Origin: Streptomyces syringium
GTDB taxonomy: Bacteria > Actinomycetota > Actinomycetes > Streptomycetales > Streptomycetaceae
NCBI RefSeq assembly: GCF_017876625.1
Contig: NZ_JAGIOH010000001.1
Coordinates: forward strand, 62,001-126,000
Direction: 5' to 3'
Length of the DNA stretch: 64,000 nt
This document shows, one piece after another, positions 24,525 to 32,843 of the stretch. How positions within the stretch are numbered: position 1 is the first letter of the stretch; every line of letters starts with the position of its first letter. Both the position numbers and the translations under genes were made by a program. Under the pieces are notes generated by a model. The model did no database searches. It was not told where the DNA came from and saw only the letters and a program-made list of their open reading frames with translations.

Positions 24525-25704
24525 CCGTTGTCCCGGAGCCCCGGGTCCGTCGGACAGGGGCCCCGTGGAGTTCGACTTCTTCAACGGCCCTTCGGAGTAC
24601 CGGAGGGTGGCGGCGGAGCACGCTCACGGGGGTGCCTTCTACAGCAGCCGGGGGCCGGGGTTCTGGGTACTGACCACCTATGAGGGTATCTGCGAGGCGT
24701 TCAAGGACGAGGACGCGTTCACCGTCGGACGGGTCAGCGCGGCCGAGGGCGCCGAGGAGGAACGCTGGGTCCCGCTGACCGTCGAGGGCAGCGAGCACAC
24801 CGAGTGGCGTCGCCGGCTGGCCGGATGGTTCACCCCGCAGCGGATACGCGAGCTGACTCCGCGGATCCGCCGCAACGCCCGGCGCCGGATCGAAGACTTC
24901 GTCGGTCGGGGCGATGTGTCGTTCAACGAGGACTTCGCCCGACCGTATGTGCTGGAGAATCTGATGACCGCCGTGGGCTGGCCCCTGGACGGGCTCGACC
25001 ATCTGCTGGCCATCGACCGGGCCATGATCGACTCGCGGTCCGCGCCGGACCCCCGTGAGGCGGCCTATGCCGATCTCGGCCTCCCGGCGCTGGAGAAGTA
25101 CGCCCGCCGGCACATCGAGCTCCGGCGGGCCGAGCCCGCCGACGATCTCACCACGGCCAGCTTCGACTGGGAGATCGGCGGCTCCCCCGTGACCGATGAC
25201 GACCGGGCCTCGCTGCTGTGTGTGCTCTTCCTGGCCGGGGTCGACTCCACGGTGAACCACATGGCCAACGCCATCCAGCATCTCGCGTGTCACGAGGAGG
25301 CCAGGGCACGGTTCCTGGCCGAACGGGGTATCAGATCGGCGGCCGTGGAGGAGTTCCTGCGGGCCAATTCGTGCATGTATCCGGGGCGGATGGCCGCCGA
25401 TGACGGCGTCGGCGGCATCGCCGAGCGGGGACAGCCGGTGCTGTTGCCCCTGGCCCTCGCGAATTACGACCCCGAGGTGTTCCCCCATCCGGAACGGATC
25501 GACTTCGACCGGGAGGCGAACCCGCACATCGCTTTCGGCACCGGTCCGCATCAATGCCTCGGCGCGGCTTTCGCGCGGGCGCAGATCCTCACGGCCCTGG
25601 AGGAGTGGCACGAGCTCATCCCCCACTACGGACTGCCGCCGGGGCAGGACACCGGGGAACCGCCGTTCCTCCGCAACGCCTACGACCTGAGGCTGGTCTG
25701 GTGA
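24514..25704 (+). CDS. btmJ: BtmJ: cytochrome P450
   Basis: A 396-residue bacterial P450. The I-helix is L-F-L-A-G-V-D-S-T, the K-helix E-E-F-L-R, and the heme loop F-G-T-G-P-H-Q-C-L-G with Cys348. BotCYP carries out oxidative decarboxylation of the C-terminal thiazoline to the decarboxylated thiazole. GTG start with AAGGAG upstream, overlapping btmI by 11 bp. No ferredoxin gene lies nearby, so electrons must come from elsewhere in the genome. Confidence 0.93.
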   Translation: MQADRCPGAPGPSDRGPVEFDFFNGPSEYRRVAAEHAHGGAFYSSRGPGFWVLTTYEGICEAFKDEDAFTVGRVSAAEGAEEERWVPLTVEGSEHTEWRRRLAGWFTPQRIRELTPRIRRNARRRIEDFVGRGDVSFNEDFARPYVLENLMTAVGWPLDGLDHLLAIDRAMIDSRSAPDPREAAYADLGLPALEKYARRHIELRRAEPADDLTTASFDWEIGGSPVTDDDRASLLCVLFLAGVDSTVNHMANAIQHLACHEEARARFLAERGIRSAAVEEFLRANSCMYPGRMAADDGVGGIAERGQPVLLPLALANYDPEVFPHPERIDFDREANPHIAFGTGPHQCLGAAFARAQILTALEEWHELIPHYGLPPGQDTGEPPFLRNAYDLRLVW

Positions 25705-25711
25705 GGGCGCC

Positions 25712-27655
25712 ATGAGCGGCCCCGGGCGAGTGACGCTCGTCGCGATGCCGTGGAACAACGTGCTGCGTCCGTCGATTCAGGTGGGCACGTTGCGGTCGGT
25801 GGCCGAGGCCGAGGGATGGCACGTCGACGCGCATTACGCCTATCTCGATTTCTACGGCCTTGCCCAGCGGATGCTGGGACTGAGCCGGAACGCATGGGCG
25901 GATGCCTATGAGATGGTGTCCGAGAAGCTCTACCATCTGGCGGTCGGGGACTGGATCTTCGCCTGCCGGCACGTGGACACCACGCGACGCGACGCGTATT
26001 TCGCCGAGTTGCGTGCCGGCGGAATCGATGAGGCAGCGATCTCCTTGATCGAAGCGTTGCGCGAGGTGGCCGACCGGCACGTGGAGGAGACGGCCGCGGC
26101 GCTCTTGGCCTCTGCCTCCGACATCATCGGATTCACCAGCACCTTCAGTCAGAACGGGCCGACGTTGGCGGTGGCCGAACGGTTGCGGTCCGGTGGATAC
26201 ACAGGCGTCATCGTGCTGGGAGGCAGCAACTGCGAGGGTCCGATGGGCCGGGCACTGCTGGCCAACTACCCCGCCGTCGACGCCGTGGTGGACGGCCCCG
26301 GCGAGGACGCCTTCGTCGCACTGCTGCGCCAGGTCCAGGCAGGTGAGCCGGTTCGCTCCCAGGGCCGGCTGATCACCCGGACCGCGCCCCCGCAAGGACA
26401 GGAGGCCGGGCGCGCGCCGGAGGAGTCCCTCCAGGTGCCGATGCCCAATTACGACGGGTTCTTCGAACAGTTACGGGCCGCCGGGCTGCACAAACTGGAG
26501 CCCGACATCACCCTCCCCGTCGAATTCTCCCGGGGCTGCTGGTGGGGAGCGAAGACCCACTGCACCTTCTGCGGCCTCAACGGCGCCACCATGAAATACC
26601 GCAGCAAACACCCCGACGCGGTCGCCGACGAACTCCGGTACATGATGGACCGCTACGGCGTCCTCGACTTCTTCGCCGTCGACAACATCCTCGACCTCAA
26701 ATACCTCGACACAGCCCTCCCCCTGGTCGAGAAACTCAACACCGACCACTCCCTGTTCTTCGAAGTCAAAGCGAACATGGAATGGGCGGACATCAGGGGC
26801 ATGCGCCGCGCCGGAGTCCGTTCCGTCCAGCCGGGAATCGAGAGCCTGAGCACCGAAGGGCTCCGCCTGCTGAAGAAGGGCGCAACCGCTTTCCAGAACG
26901 TACGCTTCCTCCTCGGCTGCGCCGAATACGGCGTCCTGCCCGTATGGAATATTCTTACCGGCTACCCGAACGAGACACCCGAGTCGATGCTGACCCAGAT
27001 CGAGCTGCTGCCGTCGCTCAGCCATCTGGAACCACCGGACAATGACATTCTGACCGTGCACTTCGACCGCTTCAGTCCGTATGTGGAGCATCCCGAGTCG
27101 TACGGTCTTGTGCTGTCTCGCCCGCTGCCGGGCTATCAGTACGTGTACGCCGGTCTGTCACCGGAAGATCTGTGGGACATCGCCTACCACTTCGAGGGCG
27201 ACTTCACCGACGACAGCCGCAACACCGACATCCGGCGACGCCTGGCAGCCCGCGTACGACTGTGGCGGACCCACCACGACAAGGCGAGCTTCACCTACCG
27301 CCTCGGCTTCGACTCCGTCGCCCTCCACGACCACCGCCCCGGACTCCCCCCACGCGAAGTCGTCCTCCGCGGCGACGACGCCCGGCTCTTCCGCGCCGTC
27401 ATCGGCGGAACCCGGCACCGCGATCTTCAGGGGCAAGAGTGGACAGGGGAACGCTGGGACCAAGCCCTCACCACACTGCACAACTGGCAGCGCAACCGGT
27501 GGGTCTACACCGAAGGCACAAAGATCATCGCCCTCGCGGTACGCGAGAAACCCTCCGCCTACCGCACCCCACCCACCAAGGGCACACCCCGGCTGGCCCG
27601 CACCCCCATACCACTGACGCTCGGCGCTCCACCCCTGTCCCGGCGGACAGGCTGA
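25712..27655 (+). CDS. btmK: BtmK: radical SAM C-methyltransferase
   Basis: A 647-residue paralogue of BtmC with the same motif R-G-C-W-W-G-A-K-T-H-C-T-F-C (Cys276, 284, 287). The third RMT of bottromycin clusters is reported to methylate two Val residues (giving tert-leucines). Its DNA is identical to btmC over 793 bp and near-identical over a further 474 bp. It differs mainly at about residues 65-145 and 409-478, where substrate specificity may lie (inference). It shares the TTA codon at position 254. It starts 7 bp after btmJ. Confidence 0.93.
   Translation: MSGPGRVTLVAMPWNNVLRPSIQVGTLRSVAEAEGWHVDAHYAYLDFYGLAQRMLGLSRNAWADAYEMVSEKLYHLAVGDWIFACRHVDTTRRDAYFAELRAGGIDEAAISLIEALREVADRHVEETAAALLASASDIIGFTSTFSQNGPTLAVAERLRSGGYTGVIVLGGSNCEGPMGRALLANYPAVDAVVDGPGEDAFVALLRQVQAGEPVRSQGRLITRTAPPQGQEAGRAPEESLQVPMPNYDGFFEQLRAAGLHKLEPDITLPVEFSRGCWWGAKTHCTFCGLNGATMKYRSKHPDAVADELRYMMDRYGVLDFFAVDNILDLKYLDTALPLVEKLNTDHSLFFEVKANMEWADIRGMRRAGVRSVQPGIESLSTEGLRLLKKGATAFQNVRFLLGCAEYGVLPVWNILTGYPNETPESMLTQIELLPSLSHLEPPDNDILTVHFDRFSPYVEHPESYGLVLSRPLPGYQYVYAGLSPEDLWDIAYHFEGDFTDDSRNTDIRRRLAARVRLWRTHHDKASFTYRLGFDSVALHDHRPGLPPREVVLRGDDARLFRAVIGGTRHRDLQGQEWTGERWDQALTTLHNWQRNRWVYTEGTKIIALAVREKPSAYRTPPTKGTPRLARTPIPLTLGAPPLSRRTG
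26144..26936 (+). repeat. 793-bp perfect direct repeat, btmK copy
   Basis: Identical to 16186-16978 in btmC. Such identity including all third codon positions, between blocks that diverge sharply outside, indicates recent gene conversion. Homologous recombination between the copies would delete or loop out about 10 kb (btmD-btmJ). Confidence 0.95.
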
Positions 27656-27840
27656 AATGTGCCGCTTCGCTGGATAACGCTTTCACCGAAGCCTGGGATC
27701 GCGGTACTTGTAGTGGACCTGTGGATCTGTGGCAGCGGATGCGTGGCACGTGAGCCCGTTTCACGTGGATCGTGGCATTGGACCTGGGCCACGCAGCCGA
27801 CGGCCTCGGCGCCCCGAACGACAACCGGAAGATGGACATC

Positions 27841-28377
27841 ATGAACACGGCTCCCGCTGAGGACCATCCGCCCTCCTGTCGAGACCTGGTCGGCATCCTC
27901 GCGCAAAGCGACCGGCGCGCCGCTTATGCGGCCCTCGCGCTCGGGGCGACCTCCGTCGCGGAAGTCGCCGACCTGGCGAAACTCCGTCCGCCGGCCGCCG
28001 CCGCGGCGCTGCGGAAGCTGACGGACGGGCGGATCGCCGCCTACGACAGTGAGAAGCACACCTACAGACTGCTGGACGACACCTTCCGGCTGGCGGTCCA
28101 AGCGGAGGTCAAAATCTCCGGCCGGGGCGACGGCGACGGCGCGGGGTCCTACTTCCGGCGCGGCCGGCTGACCTCCATCCCCGGCAACGCGGAGGTACGC
28201 CATCGTGTGCTGACCGTGGTGACCGACTCGTTCGAGCCCGGTGTGGCCTACAGCGAGGCGAAAGTCAACGCGATCTGCGGCGAATGGCTCGACGACTGGG
28301 TGAGTTTGCGCCGCGCCCTCGTGGATGAGGGGCTGCTGACCAGGAACAGGTCCGGCACGGCGTACGAACGCGTCTGA
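27841..28377 (+). CDS. btmL: BtmL: DUF2087 winged-helix regulator
   Basis: A 178-residue protein: an ArsR-like helix-turn-helix region (about residues 8-60; T-S-V-A-E-V-A-D-L-A-K-L-R-P-P-A-A-A-A-A-L-R-K-L) and a C-terminal DUF2087 domain (G-R-L-T-S-I-P-G-N-A then F-E-P-G-V-A-Y-S-E-A-K-V-N ... R-R-A-L-V-D-E-G-L-L). ATG 27841 is preferred because GGAAG lies about 9 bp upstream; 27832 or GTG 27772 are alternatives. It matches the single regulator of bottromycin clusters, described as a modulator of expression. A 185-bp gap after btmK may hold its promoter. Confidence 0.85.
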   Translation: MNTAPAEDHPPSCRDLVGILAQSDRRAAYAALALGATSVAEVADLAKLRPPAAAAALRKLTDGRIAAYDSEKHTYRLLDDTFRLAVQAEVKISGRGDGDGAGSYFRRGRLTSIPGNAEVRHRVLTVVTDSFEPGVAYSEAKVNAICGEWLDDWVSLRRALVDEGLLTRNRSGTAYERV

Positions 28378-28379
28378 CC

Positions 28380-29822
28380 GTGGTCCGCGTTGCGGCCGGT
28401 GACGCCGGCACACCGGCGGACGTCACCGCCCGGCCCTGGCATACGGGGGCGTCCGCGAGCTCATTCTGCCGACGCCGTGGGTTTACGGCCCGACTGGGTC
28501 AGGTGGTCGCCGAACCGTCCCCCGACGGCCGCTCGATCGTCCTCAACGTCGGCCTGGGCCCGGCCCGCTCAGCCACGGCCGGCGCCTTCCGCCGTGCGGC
28601 CGTGGCAGCGGTGCGCGCGGCGGGCCCGGCGCGCACGCTCCGACTCGATCTCGCCCTGCCGGACGACAGTGGCGTCCCGGCCGCCGACCGGGCCCGCGCC
28701 GTCACGGAGGGGGCCGTGCTCGGTCTGTACCGTTACGACGACTTCCGGTCGCAGAAGTCGGCGAGCCCTCTGCGCGAAGTGACCGTGGCGACGTCCGAGC
28801 ACGGTGCCGTCGCCGAGGCGCTGGCCGTCTGCGACGGCACCTGCTTGGCCCGCGACCTCGTCAACTGCCCGGCCGACGCCCTGACGCCCACGGCGTTCGC
28901 CCACCGCGTCCAGCACCTGGCGGATACCGTCGGGCTGTCCTGCACGCTGCATGAGGGGCAGGCTCTGACGGATCTGGGGCTCGCCGGCCTGGCCGCCGTC
29001 AGCCGGGGCTCCCACGCGTCAGCGGGATACGTGGAGGTGGACTACACGCCACCGGCCGGGCCGCCCGCTCTCACGGTCGGTCTGGTCGGCAAGGGCGTCA
29101 CCTTCGATTCCGGCGGACTGTCCCTGAAGCCGCCGGGCGAGATGCACGCGATGAAGGCCGACATGGGCGGTGCGGCCGCGGTCGTCGGGGTGTTCGCCGC
29201 CCTGCCCCGGCTGGGTCTTCCCATACAGGTCCGTGGGTACCTGCCGCTGGCGGAGAACATGCCGGGCGGCGGGGCTCTGCGCGTGGGTGACGTCGTACGG
29301 CACCTCGACGGGACGACCACCGAGATCACCAACACCGACAACGAGGGGCGTGTGATCCTGGCCGACGTCCTCGTGCGCGCCACCCGCCCCGGGCCCGGCC
29401 GCGTCGATCTCGTGATCGACGTGGCCACCCTCACCTCGGCCGCGGTCCATGCGCTCGGTACCCGGACCGGGGCCCTCTTCTCCCCCGACGGCTCGCTCGC
29501 CGACACGATCCTGACGGCGGCGCGCCGGGCGGGTGAATCGCTCTGCCGACTGCCGCTCCTCGCTCATGAACGCCGGCATCTGCGCTCCACGGTGGCCGAC
29601 CGCGTGAACTGCTCCCACCGGCACGGCGACACGGTTCAGGCCGCCTTGTTCCTCCAGGACTTCATCACCCCCGGGACTCCCTGGGCGCATCTCGACATCG
29701 CGGCACCCGCGTACAACGACGAGACTCCGTACGACGAGGTGCCGCATGGCGGCACGGGCTTCGCCGTGCGCACACTGATCGAGACGCTGAGGCTCCTGTC
29801 GGCGCAGCACCATGGACGCTGA
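28380..29822 (+). CDS. btmM: BtmM: M17 leucyl-aminopeptidase-family protease
   Basis: A 480-residue M17 aminopeptidase. Catalytic-domain motifs are G-K-G-V-T-F-D-S-G-G-L-S-L-K-P, M-K-A-D-M-G-G-A-A-A-V and N-T-D-N-E-G-R-V-I-L-A-D, holding the Lys, Asp and Glu ligands of the two-metal site. The bottromycin homologue BotP removes the N-terminal Met of the precursor, freeing the Gly amine needed for amidine formation. The GTG start is 2 bp after the btmL stop. The gene ends 5 bp from the end of the convergent MscS gene, which marks the right boundary of the cluster. Confidence 0.93.
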   Translation: MVRVAAGDAGTPADVTARPWHTGASASSFCRRRGFTARLGQVVAEPSPDGRSIVLNVGLGPARSATAGAFRRAAVAAVRAAGPARTLRLDLALPDDSGVPAADRARAVTEGAVLGLYRYDDFRSQKSASPLREVTVATSEHGAVAEALAVCDGTCLARDLVNCPADALTPTAFAHRVQHLADTVGLSCTLHEGQALTDLGLAGLAAVSRGSHASAGYVEVDYTPPAGPPALTVGLVGKGVTFDSGGLSLKPPGEMHAMKADMGGAAAVVGVFAALPRLGLPIQVRGYLPLAENMPGGGALRVGDVVRHLDGTTTEITNTDNEGRVILADVLVRATRPGPGRVDLVIDVATLTSAAVHALGTRTGALFSPDGSLADTILTAARRAGESLCRLPLLAHERRHLRSTVADRVNCSHRHGDTVQAALFLQDFITPGTPWAHLDIAAPAYNDETPYDEVPHGGTGFAVRTLIETLRLLSAQHHGR

Positions 29823-29827
29823 GACGG

Positions 29828-30925
29828 TCAGGCCGTGGTACCGAGGCGGCCCGGGGCGGCGTCCAGAGACGGGCGGGGATGCGGGATCACGGCCTCCCCG
29901 CTCTGCTCCAGGGAGACGGTTCGTGCCGGAGCGGGGATCCGGATGCCCTCGCTGCGGTACCGCTGGTGCAGGCGCTTGATGAACTCGTGCTTGATGCGGT
30001 ACTTGTCGCTGTACTCGCCGACCCCGAGGATGACGGTGAAGCCGATACGGGAGTCCCCGAAGGTGTGGAACCGGACGGCAGCCTCGTGGTCGGACACGGC
30101 TCCGGTGATGTCCTTCATCACGCCGTCGACGACCTCGTTGGTGACCCGTTCGACGTGCTCCAGGTCGCTGTCGTAGCCGACGCCCACCTGCACCGTGACG
30201 GTCAGCTGCTGTTCGGGCCGGCTGAAGTTGGTCATGTTCGTGCCAGCGAGCTGGGCGTTCGGGATGATGACCAGGTTGTTGGAGAGATCCTCCACCACGG
30301 TGTTACGCCAGTTGATGTCGCGGACGTAGCCCTCCTCGCCACTGCTGAGCCGGATGTAGTCGCCGGGCTGGACCGTCTTCGAGACGAGGATGTGGACGCC
30401 CGCGAAGAGGTTGGCCAGCGTGTCCCGCAGCGCGAGGGCGATCGCCAGGCCGCCCACGCCGAGGGCGGTGAGCAGTGGGGCGATGGACACGCCGAGGGTT
30501 TCCAGGATGATGAGGAAGCCCATCGCCAGGACCACGACGCGGGTGATGTTGACGAATATCGTGGCCGATCCGGCCACGCCGGATCTCGACTGCGCCACGG
30601 ACCGCGCCAGCCCGCTGATCACTCGGGCGGCGGTGAGCGTCGCGGTCAGCATGACGAGGGCCGTCAGCGTCTGGCTGACGATGTGTCCGACCTGCCGGGT
30701 CAGCGGGAGGGCGGCCGCTGCCGCCGCCACGCCCGCGGCCACCGCGGACCAGGGGACCAGTGTGCGCAGCACGTCGACGATGATGTCGTCCCCGGTCCAT
30801 CGGGTCCTGCGGGCCCGTTCGCCGAGCCAGCGCAGGATGACCCGCAGCACGAGCGCCAGGGCCAGGCCGGCGGCCACCGCGATGCCCGCGGCGATGACGT
30901 CGTGCAGTGTCAGAGCCCGGTTCAT
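29828..30925 (-). CDS. MscS-family mechanosensitive channel
   Basis: A 365-residue protein starting at ATG 30925, after GGAGGGC. Four or five N-terminal membrane segments lead into the MscS pore helix region (L-T-A-L-G-V-G-G-L-A-I-A-L-A-L-R-D-T-L-A-N) and the beta domain (V-Q-P-G-D-Y-I-R-L, V-R-D-I-N-W-R-N-T-V, I-I-P-N-A-Q-L-A). It is expected to open under membrane tension to release osmolytes. It is convergent with btmM and unrelated to bottromycin as far as can be seen. Confidence 0.92.
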   Translation of the reverse strand: MNRALTLHDVIAAGIAVAAGLALALVLRVILRWLGERARRTRWTGDDIIVDVLRTLVPWSAVAAGVAAAAAALPLTRQVGHIVSQTLTALVMLTATLTAARVISGLARSVAQSRSGVAGSATIFVNITRVVVLAMGFLIILETLGVSIAPLLTALGVGGLAIALALRDTLANLFAGVHILVSKTVQPGDYIRLSSGEEGYVRDINWRNTVVEDLSNNLVIIPNAQLAGTNMTNFSRPEQQLTVTVQVGVGYDSDLEHVERVTNEVVDGVMKDITGAVSDHEAAVRFHTFGDSRIGFTVILGVGEYSDKYRIKHEFIKRLHQRYRSEGIRIPAPARTVSLEQSGEAVIPHPRPSLDAAPGRLGTTA

Positions 30926-31168
30926 CGGCGTGCGCCCTCCGTTCCGTGGAGCGGAGCGACGGGGTCGCTCGCTGCCGTGAGCCCGGAGTGATGTTTCGTC
31001 ACCTTGTAGTCCCTGCCTGTCCCGACGGTTCGAACACGCGCCGGGCCGTGAGGTGGGCCGGCGCGAGAAGTCATCCTGCACCACCTCCGTTCCCCCCTCG
31101 CACGCCCGGGTACCTGAAGGGGGCTCAGCGCAGGGCCGGATGTCAGTGGTCGGTGGCAGACTGCGGCC

Positions 31169-31384
31169 ATGACTGAAAACGTGAAGGGTCCCGCCAGCTA
31201 CTTTCCGTCGATCGAGAAGAAGTACGGCAGGCCGATAGCCGAGTGGAAGAACCTCATCCGCACTTCGCCCCTGACCAAGCACATGGAGCTGGTCGGCTGG
31301 CTCAAGGCCGAGCACGGCCTGGGGCACGGCCACGCGAGCGCCCTCGTCGCCCACACGCTCGCGGAGGCCGACGGCGGTAAGTAG
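31169..31384 (+). CDS. DUF4287 small protein
   Basis: A 71-residue protein with the DUF4287 pattern: S-Y-F-P-S-I-E-K-K-Y-G-R-P-I-A-E-W and G-W-L-K-A-E-H-G-L-G-H-G-H-A-S-A-L-V. It is widespread in actinobacteria and usually a single gene. Function unknown. The ATG at 31169 has only a weak ribosome site. Confidence 0.85.
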   Translation: MTENVKGPASYFPSIEKKYGRPIAEWKNLIRTSPLTKHMELVGWLKAEHGLGHGHASALVAHTLAEADGGK

Positions 31385-31429
31385 CACACCCCTGCTGCCG
31401 TGAGGAATGAACGCGGCACCGACTCCGGA

Positions 31430-31801
31430 CTACGTCAGGTAGCCGGCCAGGGCGTCGCGGCTCCGTCGGAGCTCGTCGATACGTTCGTCCGTGGCCGCCA
31501 GCTCCCGTCCCAGGACGGCTCGCAGGTCCACGCACATGTCGAGCTCCGGCCGCTCGCCCCGGGCGCACGGCAACACCGAACGAATCACCTCGGTGGACAG
31601 CCCGGCATTCAGCAGGGCGCGCACCTGCCGCACGGTGACCACGGATTCCTCGTCGTAGTCGCGGTAACCGTTCGCACCACGACTGGCGTCGAGCAGTCCC
31701 TGCTCTTCGTAGTACCGCAGCATCCGCGGCCTGACCCCGGTTCGCCGGGACAACTCCCCGATCAGCACGTATTCCACCCCGTCCGAGGTTGACCTTCCCA
31801 T
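31430..31801 (-). CDS. MerR-family transcriptional regulator
   Basis: A 123-residue MerR protein: helix-turn-helix I-G-E-L-S-R-R-T-G-V-R-P-R-M-L-R-Y-Y-E-E-Q-G-L-L, wing N-G-Y-R-D-Y, then a dimerisation coiled coil. One Cys pair region (P-C-A-R-G, M-C-V-D) is not a clear metal site. It is divergent from the class IV aminotransferase at 31909, which is its most likely target. Confidence 0.9.
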   Translation of the reverse strand: MGRSTSDGVEYVLIGELSRRTGVRPRMLRYYEEQGLLDASRGANGYRDYDEESVVTVRQVRALLNAGLSTEVIRSVLPCARGERPELDMCVDLRAVLGRELAATDERIDELRRSRDALAGYLT

Positions 31802-31908
31802 TGGTGTGAAGCCTTAACGTCGCCCCAGGAGCAAACATTCCGTGCACGCGGACCGTGCCCGGGCGGCCTGTTCCTGCCTCCTCTCGATTCCTACCGCGGA
31901 GCGACAGC

Positions 31909-32712
31909 GTGACCTCTTTTGTTGTGCAACGTAACGGCCGGGCGGCGACCACCGAGGAGTTGGCGCCGCTCGCCTTCGCGGGCTACGCCCACTTCACGGC
32001 CATGCAGGTGCGTGGGGGCCGGGGCAGGGGCCTCGATCTCCACCTGGAGCGATTGCGGTCGGCCTCGGTGGAGTTGTTCGGTCAGGCACGGCCCGACGAT
32101 CAGGTGCGGGCCTTCCTGCGGGCCGCGCTGGAGGACGGTCCGGCCGACGTCTCGCTGACGGCCACCGTCTACTCGCCGACGGGAGAGTTCACCGCGGGTG
32201 AGGCCGGTGCGCAGCCGGAGGTGCTGGTCCGCACCGGCCCGGCCGCGTCCGGCCCCCAGGGACCGCTGGCACTGGCGACGGTCGAGTACGAACGGGTCCT
32301 CCCCGCCGTGAAGCACGTCGGGGAGGTGGCCAAGACGTACTTCCTCCGGCAGGCCGTCGGGCAGGGCTTCGACGACGCCGCCTTCGTCGACCGCCGGGGC
32401 CGGCTCAGCGAGGGGACGATCTGGAATCTGGCCTTCTGGGACGGCGCCGCGGTGGTGTGGCCCGAGGCCGACATGCTGGGCGGGACGACCATGGGCATCG
32501 TCCGCCGGCAGCTGGACCGTCTCGGCGTCCCCCAACGCGTCCAGGAAGTCACGCGCGCCGACCTGCCGGCGTTGGCCGGGGCTGTGGTCATGAACTCGTG
32601 GACGCCGGGGGTGGCGGTGCACCGGATCGGCTCGGTGCCCCTACCTGAGGCACCGTCCTTCCTGGAACTGCTTCACCGGGCCTACCGGGCCGAGCCGCTC
32701 ACCTCGCTGTGA
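31909..32712 (+). CDS. PLP-dependent class IV aminotransferase-family protein
   Basis: A 267-residue protein resembling branched-chain/D-amino-acid aminotransferases and aminodeoxychorismate lyase. The central K-H-V-G-E-V-A-K-T-Y-F region holds candidate PLP Lys residues. Later F-V-D-R-R-G-R-L-S-E-G-T-I-W-N-L matches the family E-G-x-x-x-N signature, and G-G-T-T-M-G-I-V-R-R matches the phosphate-binding turn. The GTG at 31909 gives the usual length. Substrate unknown. Confidence 0.8.
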   Translation: MTSFVVQRNGRAATTEELAPLAFAGYAHFTAMQVRGGRGRGLDLHLERLRSASVELFGQARPDDQVRAFLRAALEDGPADVSLTATVYSPTGEFTAGEAGAQPEVLVRTGPAASGPQGPLALATVEYERVLPAVKHVGEVAKTYFLRQAVGQGFDDAAFVDRRGRLSEGTIWNLAFWDGAAVVWPEADMLGGTTMGIVRRQLDRLGVPQRVQEVTRADLPALAGAVVMNSWTPGVAVHRIGSVPLPEAPSFLELLHRAYRAEPLTSL

Positions 32713-32843
32713 AGGCCGGTCGGGCCGAGTCCCGGTACTGAACGCGCGAGGGCCCCTCGGCCGGTGGTACGAGCGCTTCCCGGTCAACGGGCCCCGGTCG
32801 TGGTGTACTCCACTCCGCCACGGCCCACGAGTACCCTGGCGAC

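Noticed and set aside
16186..26936. The btmC/btmK repeats as an insertion element or duplicated transposon
   Set aside because: Repeats lie wholly within homologous coding frames and carry no transposase or terminal inverted repeats; gene conversion between paralogues explains them.
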